From Chloroflexota bacterium (GTDB lineage Bacteria > Chloroflexota > Limnocylindria > QHBO01): DNA of 9,214 nucleotides. The position numbers and the translations under genes are program-made. The stretch is taken from assembly GCA_013694795.1 (NCBI GenBank), contig JACDBS010000127.1, positions 1 to 9,214 of the forward strand, in the 5' to 3' direction. Numbering within the stretch: position 1 is the first letter of the stretch; each line of letters starts with the position of its first letter. The notes under the pieces are model-generated. The model had not been told where the DNA came from and did not search any database. It saw nothing but the letters and a program-made list of their open reading frames with translations. Positions 6,878 through 9,214 of the stretch are shown piece by piece.

Positions 6878-7888
6878 CTACGGGCCGGCGGTGACCACCA
6901 CCGCCGAGACGACGAACTGGAGGCGGCACCCGAAGACGAGGGCGCCGGCGTCGGTGTTCATCGGCTCCGCCACCTCACCGCAGCGCTGGGCCGCGGGATC
7001 GTCGAAGTGCCCCGTCACCTCGACCCACTGGCCGCGCGCGGGCATTCCCAAGCCACTGCTCGGGTCGATGCTCACGGGCCACCGTCCCCCGGCGCCCGAC
7101 GGCTCGGACGGGTCGGCGGTGAGAACGTTGGTGTTGATACCCTGGCACACGAGCCAGCCGACATCGGTCTGTGCGGCCGCGCACGCTTCGCCGGGGCCAG
7201 GGTCTTCCGGCAGTGGTGGCCACCAGGCAACGAACGTGATGGGTTCGGCGTCAAAGCAGGTCAGCCGGGTGGTGTACTGGCGCTCGGATAGGCTGATCAC
7301 GGTGTGCGGGCCAGGCGGGCATTCGGGAGCCGCAGATGCCTCCAGCCAGGGCGTGCCGTCCTCGGCATTCGCGGCGACCCATCCCAGGAAGGCGGGACAC
7401 GTGAGCAGCTCGCCCGGCTCCGGGGTCACGCAGCCGGAGGCGTACGGAAGCCCCATCCCACTCAGCTGGTACCAGCGAAAGCCGTCGGCGTCGATCGGGC
7501 CGCCGATCACGAAGCCGAGGGTGCCGGCAGGCAGCCGCCATTGCGCGTCAGCGCCAAGGGCCGGACCCGCTCGCAGAGTGAGCGCCTCGACCATGGTGAC
7601 GACGACCGCATCGGCGGGGAACGCGCTCGGAACCGATGACGCTGACGGTGGAGCGGCCGATGGCGATCCGGCTGTGGTAACCGAAGCCGAAGCCGAGGTC
7701 GACGGAGATGGGCTTGCGGTCCCGGTCGCGGCTCCATCGTTGTCGCCGCCCAAGAGAACGACGGCGAGCACGGTGACCAGGATGGCCAGGAGCACGACGC
7801 CGATGATCATCGGCCAGGGAGTGGAATGACGGCGGGTCACGCGGACGGGCGGCTGGGGCCGAAGCGGCGGATACCGCTGGTCGCTCAC
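6878..7888 (-). CDS. Membrane-anchored extracellular protein with SH3-like domain and Cys-rich C-terminal module
   Basis: Predicted 336-residue type II surface protein. A basic N-terminus (RVTRRH, 16-21) precedes one membrane helix (about 27-46). A Ser/Thr/Ala/Pro linker (about 50-92) follows, then an SH3b-like domain (about 95-182): ALTLRAGP, LPAGTLGFVIGGP, DGFRWYQL and the closing GWVA...PWLE. The C-terminal part (183-336) contains VEVTGHFDDPAAQRC and a final CRLQFVVSAV strand, which resembles a module I associate with Chloroflexota surface proteins. All eight cysteines (153, 164, 190, 211, 236, 248, 303, 321) lie outside the membrane, fitting disulfides. SH3b domains often bind cell wall or other proteins; no catalytic motif is seen. 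The GTG at 7886-7888 is chosen because GGGGGAGG lies 5 nt upstream; the GTG at 7901-7903 would place the start inside that site. The 3' end is 2 bp from the convergent lhr stop. Confidence 0.8.
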   Translation of the reverse strand: MSDQRYPPLRPQPPVRVTRRHSTPWPMIIGVVLLAILVTVLAVVLLGGDNDGAATGTASPSPSTSASASVTTAGSPSAAPPSASSVPSAFPADAVVVTMVEALTLRAGPALGADAQWRLPAGTLGFVIGGPIDADGFRWYQLSGMGLPYASGCVTPEPGELLTCPAFLGWVAANAEDGTPWLEASAAPECPPGPHTVISLSERQYTTRLTCFDAEPITFVAWWPPLPEDPGPGEACAAAQTDVGWLVCQGINTNVLTADPSEPSGAGGRWPVSIDPSSGLGMPARGQWVEVTGHFDDPAAQRCGEVAEPMNTDAGALVFGCRLQFVVSAVVVTAGP

Positions 7889-7893
7889 GCCGT

Positions 7894-7901
7894 CCTCCCC
7901 C
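7894..7901 (-). promoter_or_regulatory. Ribosome binding site that fixes the SH3-protein start
   Basis: On the minus strand GGGGGAGG ends 5 nt before GTG 7888-7886, ideal Shine-Dalgarno placement. This makes the inner GTG the start rather than the one at 7903-7901, which would overlap the site. Confidence 0.75.
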
Positions 7902-7996
7902 ACGTGGAATTCTGCCGGGCATAGCAGTGTCCCGAAGGAACCCTAGAACCCGTTGATGCAATCTCTGGATCCACGGACTCCTCCGGGACAAGAACT

Positions 7997-8025
7997 ACGT
8001 TACGGACTCCGATGCGGCCCGCCAA
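7997..8025 (-). promoter_or_regulatory. Possible promoter for the SH3-protein gene
   Basis: On the minus strand TTGGCG (8025-8020, 4/6 of the -35 consensus) is followed after exactly 17 bp by TAACGT (8002-7997, TANNNT form of the -10). Transcription would start near 7990, giving a leader of about 100 nt, and would place the DnaA-like sites about 40-90 bp upstream of the start point, where activators or repressors commonly bind. The match is modest and the assignment is inference. Confidence 0.35.
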
Positions 8026-8031
8026 GGGGGT

Positions 8032-8082
8032 TTCTCCACAGAATCGGACATTCACGGGCCAGTTATCCACGAGATATCCACA
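8032..8082 (+). promoter_or_regulatory. Cluster of three DnaA-box-like 9-mers; two also form an 11-bp-period direct repeat
   Basis: TTCTCCACA (8032-8040), TTATCCACG (8063-8071) and ATATCCACA (8074-8082) each differ from the DnaA box TTATCCACA at one position, and all point the same way. The last two start 11 bp apart, one helical turn, and share TATCCAC-N4-TATCCAC (8064-8070 and 8075-8081), the 7-4-7 layout of OmpR/PhoB-family operators. The first two start 31 bp apart, close to three turns. The cluster may be a DnaA-binding site or an operator for another regulator. No dnaA, dnaN, gyrB or rpmH gene is nearby, so a chromosomal origin is unlikely on this evidence. Confidence 0.5.
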
Positions 8083-8110
8083 TCGTCGTGCAACTGTACG
8101 CCGTACGAGG

Positions 8111-8956
8111 TCACCCGTTGACGAGAAACGGCAGCAGGTAATGCCGTGAGTTGCCGCTGATGCCCAGCGCCAGCGCGGTGAGGGCAAAGAGGACGAAGCC
8201 CCCGATGAGGATCCGATCCACCGCGTCGTATCGGAGCTGGCGGTGCCACGTGCGCGGCCCCACCCCGAACCCGCGCAGGTCCATGGCGTCGATCGTGTCC
8301 TCCGCGCCCGCGATGGAGCCGACCGTGACGGGCACGAAGACCGGAGCCATGCGGCGCAGCCGAGTGATCGGTCCTCCCCTGCGGGCCGTCGGGTCGTATC
8401 CGCGCACTCGCTGCGCGTCGACGGTCTCAGCGAACTCATTGGCCAGGGTCGGGATGAAGCGGATGGTCAGGTCGATCATGACCGCGATCCGATCACCCAG
8501 GCCCAGGCGTCGCAGCGCCACGCCCAGGTCCCCCGGAGCGATCGCGAAGGCCACGGGAAAGCTCACCGCCGCGATGCACGCGAAGCGCAGCATCTGGCTG
8601 AGCATGAGGCTGATGCCCTCGGCGCTGATCTCCGCGCCGAACGGGGGAATGGTGACGAGCACGTGGGTGTCCGCATCCGCGAAGCTGCCGCTCCGTCCTC
8701 CGCTGATGAGCATGTTGAACAACGAGAACAGGAAGATCACGAACAGCAGGTAGCCCCACTGGAGCCGGACGGCCTTCCATGGGATGCCGGCGGCCAGGTA
8801 GTAACCAAGCGCCAGGACGAACACGATCGCTAGGTGGCGCGCGTCGCGGAGCTGGACGACGCCGATGACGAACGCTGCACCGGCGACGAGCGGGACGCGC
8901 GGATCCCGGCGGGCGAGCCAAGATCCGCGCCCGAGGTACGGGAACGCGGCGCGCAT
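8111..8956 (-). CDS. ecfT: ECF transporter T component (EcfT/CbiQ family transmembrane protein)
   Basis: Transmembrane coupling subunit of an energy-coupling-factor importer, linking ATPases to a substrate-binding S component. It has 281 residues, normal for EcfT. Hydrophobic segments lie near 21-36, 42-58, 67-85, 117-140 and 247-266. Between the last two is the long cytoplasmic coupling region with both Ala-Arg-Gly-type motifs: AQRVRGYD (181-188) and AMDLRGFG (224-231), the helices that contact the ATPases. The ATG at 8954-8956 lies 23 bp after the stop of the upstream S-component gene, in the same direction, so the two are very likely one operon. No strong Shine-Dalgarno sequence is seen before it. 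No ATPase gene is visible in the window; it may lie beyond the right edge or elsewhere. Substrate unknown. Confidence 0.88.
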   Translation of the reverse strand: MRAAFPYLGRGSWLARRDPRVPLVAGAAFVIGVVQLRDARHLAIVFVLALGYYLAAGIPWKAVRLQWGYLLFVIFLFSLFNMLISGGRSGSFADADTHVLVTIPPFGAEISAEGISLMLSQMLRFACIAAVSFPVAFAIAPGDLGVALRRLGLGDRIAVMIDLTIRFIPTLANEFAETVDAQRVRGYDPTARRGGPITRLRRMAPVFVPVTVGSIAGAEDTIDAMDLRGFGVGPRTWHRQLRYDAVDRILIGGFVLFALTALALGISGNSRHYLLPFLVNG

Positions 8957-8979
8957 CGGTCACGCGCCCGCGATCTTCG

Positions 8980-9214
8980 TCAGCGGCCGAGCTGTTCCCG
9001 GAGCGGCTCCCACGCGAACACCAGGATCGGCGTGACGATGGCGGCCGCGATGGAGTTGGAAAGGATGACCGGGAGGTACTCGGTGGTCAGGATCGCGTTG
9101 AAGCTCATCTCGGGCGTCACCACGAGCCCGAGGAAGATGACGATGAATCCGACGACCGTGGCGATCACGCCGGCCACGGCCGCCCACAGGGCGCGCGAGC
9201 CGGTGGAGGTGGCG
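8980..9214 (-). CDS. C-terminal part of an ECF transporter S component, cut by the right edge
   Basis: The minus-strand reading frame is open from the window edge to the TGA at 8982-8980, giving 78 residues of a membrane protein. A GSRALWAA lead-in is followed by a helix AGVIATVVGFIVIFLGLVV, a short loop TPEMSFNA, and a last helix LPVILSNSIAAAIVTPILVFAW that ends in the charged tail EPLREQLGR. This end and the position directly upstream of ecfT fit the substrate-binding S subunit of an ECF importer. The GTG at 9175-9177 is internal, since the frame stays open and hydrophobic-protein-like upstream of it. The S family, and so the vitamin or metal carried, cannot be assigned from this end alone. 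Confidence 0.7.
   Translation of the reverse strand, partial: ATSTGSRALWAAVAGVIATVVGFIVIFLGLVVTPEMSFNAILTTEYLPVILSNSIAAAIVTPILVFAWEPLREQLGR

Larger units (their letters stand above)
7889..8110. other. 222-bp intergenic region between ecfT and the SH3 gene, lower GC
   Basis: This non-coding stretch separates two minus-strand genes. By hand count it is about 57% GC overall and about 50% from 8031 to 8100, clearly lower than the flanking coding DNA. It holds the ribosome binding site, a possible minus-strand promoter and the DnaA-box-like cluster. Other repeats are: TGTCCCG 7928-7934 with its inverse CGGGACA 7984-7990 (7 bp, could fold the 5' leader); ACGGACTCC repeated at 7973-7981 and 8002-8010; GTACG/CGTAC at 8096-8106; and the palindrome CCACGTGG at 7900-7907. 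There is no clear terminator for ecfT, so some read-through into the SH3 gene is possible. Confidence 0.6.

Noticed and set aside
6891..7829. Plus-strand ORF of 312 codons opposite the SH3-protein gene
   Set aside because: The minus-strand protein has a membrane helix, a low-complexity linker, an SH3-like domain and a strong ribosome binding site. The opposite frame shows none of these.
7967..7975. Fourth DnaA-like box GGATCCACG
   Set aside because: Three mismatches to TTATCCACA, close to what chance would give.
7889..8110. Chromosomal origin of replication
   Set aside because: Only three imperfect boxes, no AT-rich unwinding tract, and none of the usual origin genes nearby. Kept as a DnaA-box-like cluster only.

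Overview
The window is a GC-rich bacterial chromosomal segment with five complete genes and two genes cut by the window edges (one of them by probably a single base). It has no rRNA, tRNA, transposase, phage gene or CRISPR array that I can see. The organism is probably a high-GC member of Chloroflexota (Limnocylindria-like) or an actinobacterium. This rests on the GC-rich codons, GTG starts, a full-length mycobacterial-type Lhr helicase, and a surface SH3 protein whose Ser/Thr/Ala linker and C-terminal 'HFDDPAA..C' module I associate from memory with Chloroflexota. The placement is an inference, not a measurement.

Layout, left to right. (1) Positions 1-1169, plus strand: a DAO-family FAD-dependent oxidoreductase (sarcosine/glycine-oxidase-like), followed by a strong hairpin at 1203-1241. 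(2) Positions 1321-2006, plus strand: a compact VapBC toxin-antitoxin operon. Its promoter and translation start are overlaid by four 5-bp half-sites repeating every 7 bp, a likely autoregulatory operator, and the mRNA is probably near-leaderless. (3) Positions 2007-2420: a 414-bp gap with a triple heptamer repeat and a possible -10 element. (4) Positions 2421-6875, plus strand: a complete Lhr superfamily 2 helicase of 1484 residues, including the C-terminal winged-helix region. (5) Positions 6878-7888, minus strand: a membrane-anchored extracellular SH3-like protein, convergent with lhr and only 2 bp from it. (6) Positions 7889-8110: a 222-bp intergenic region of lower GC with three near-consensus DnaA-box-like 9-mers in one orientation. 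Two of these also form a 7-4-7 direct repeat of the kind bound by OmpR/PhoB-family regulators. (7) Positions 8111-9214, minus strand: an ECF-type vitamin/metal importer, with the complete T component and the C-terminal end of an S component running off the right edge.

The genes do not form one pathway. The window holds four independent units: an amino-acid/amine oxidase, a toxin-antitoxin module, a DNA-repair helicase, and a minus-strand unit in which an ECF transporter is followed by a surface protein with its own probable promoter. The best leads for new biology are in non-coding DNA: the heptad-spaced vapBC operator and the DnaA-box-like cluster between ecfT and the SH3 gene.
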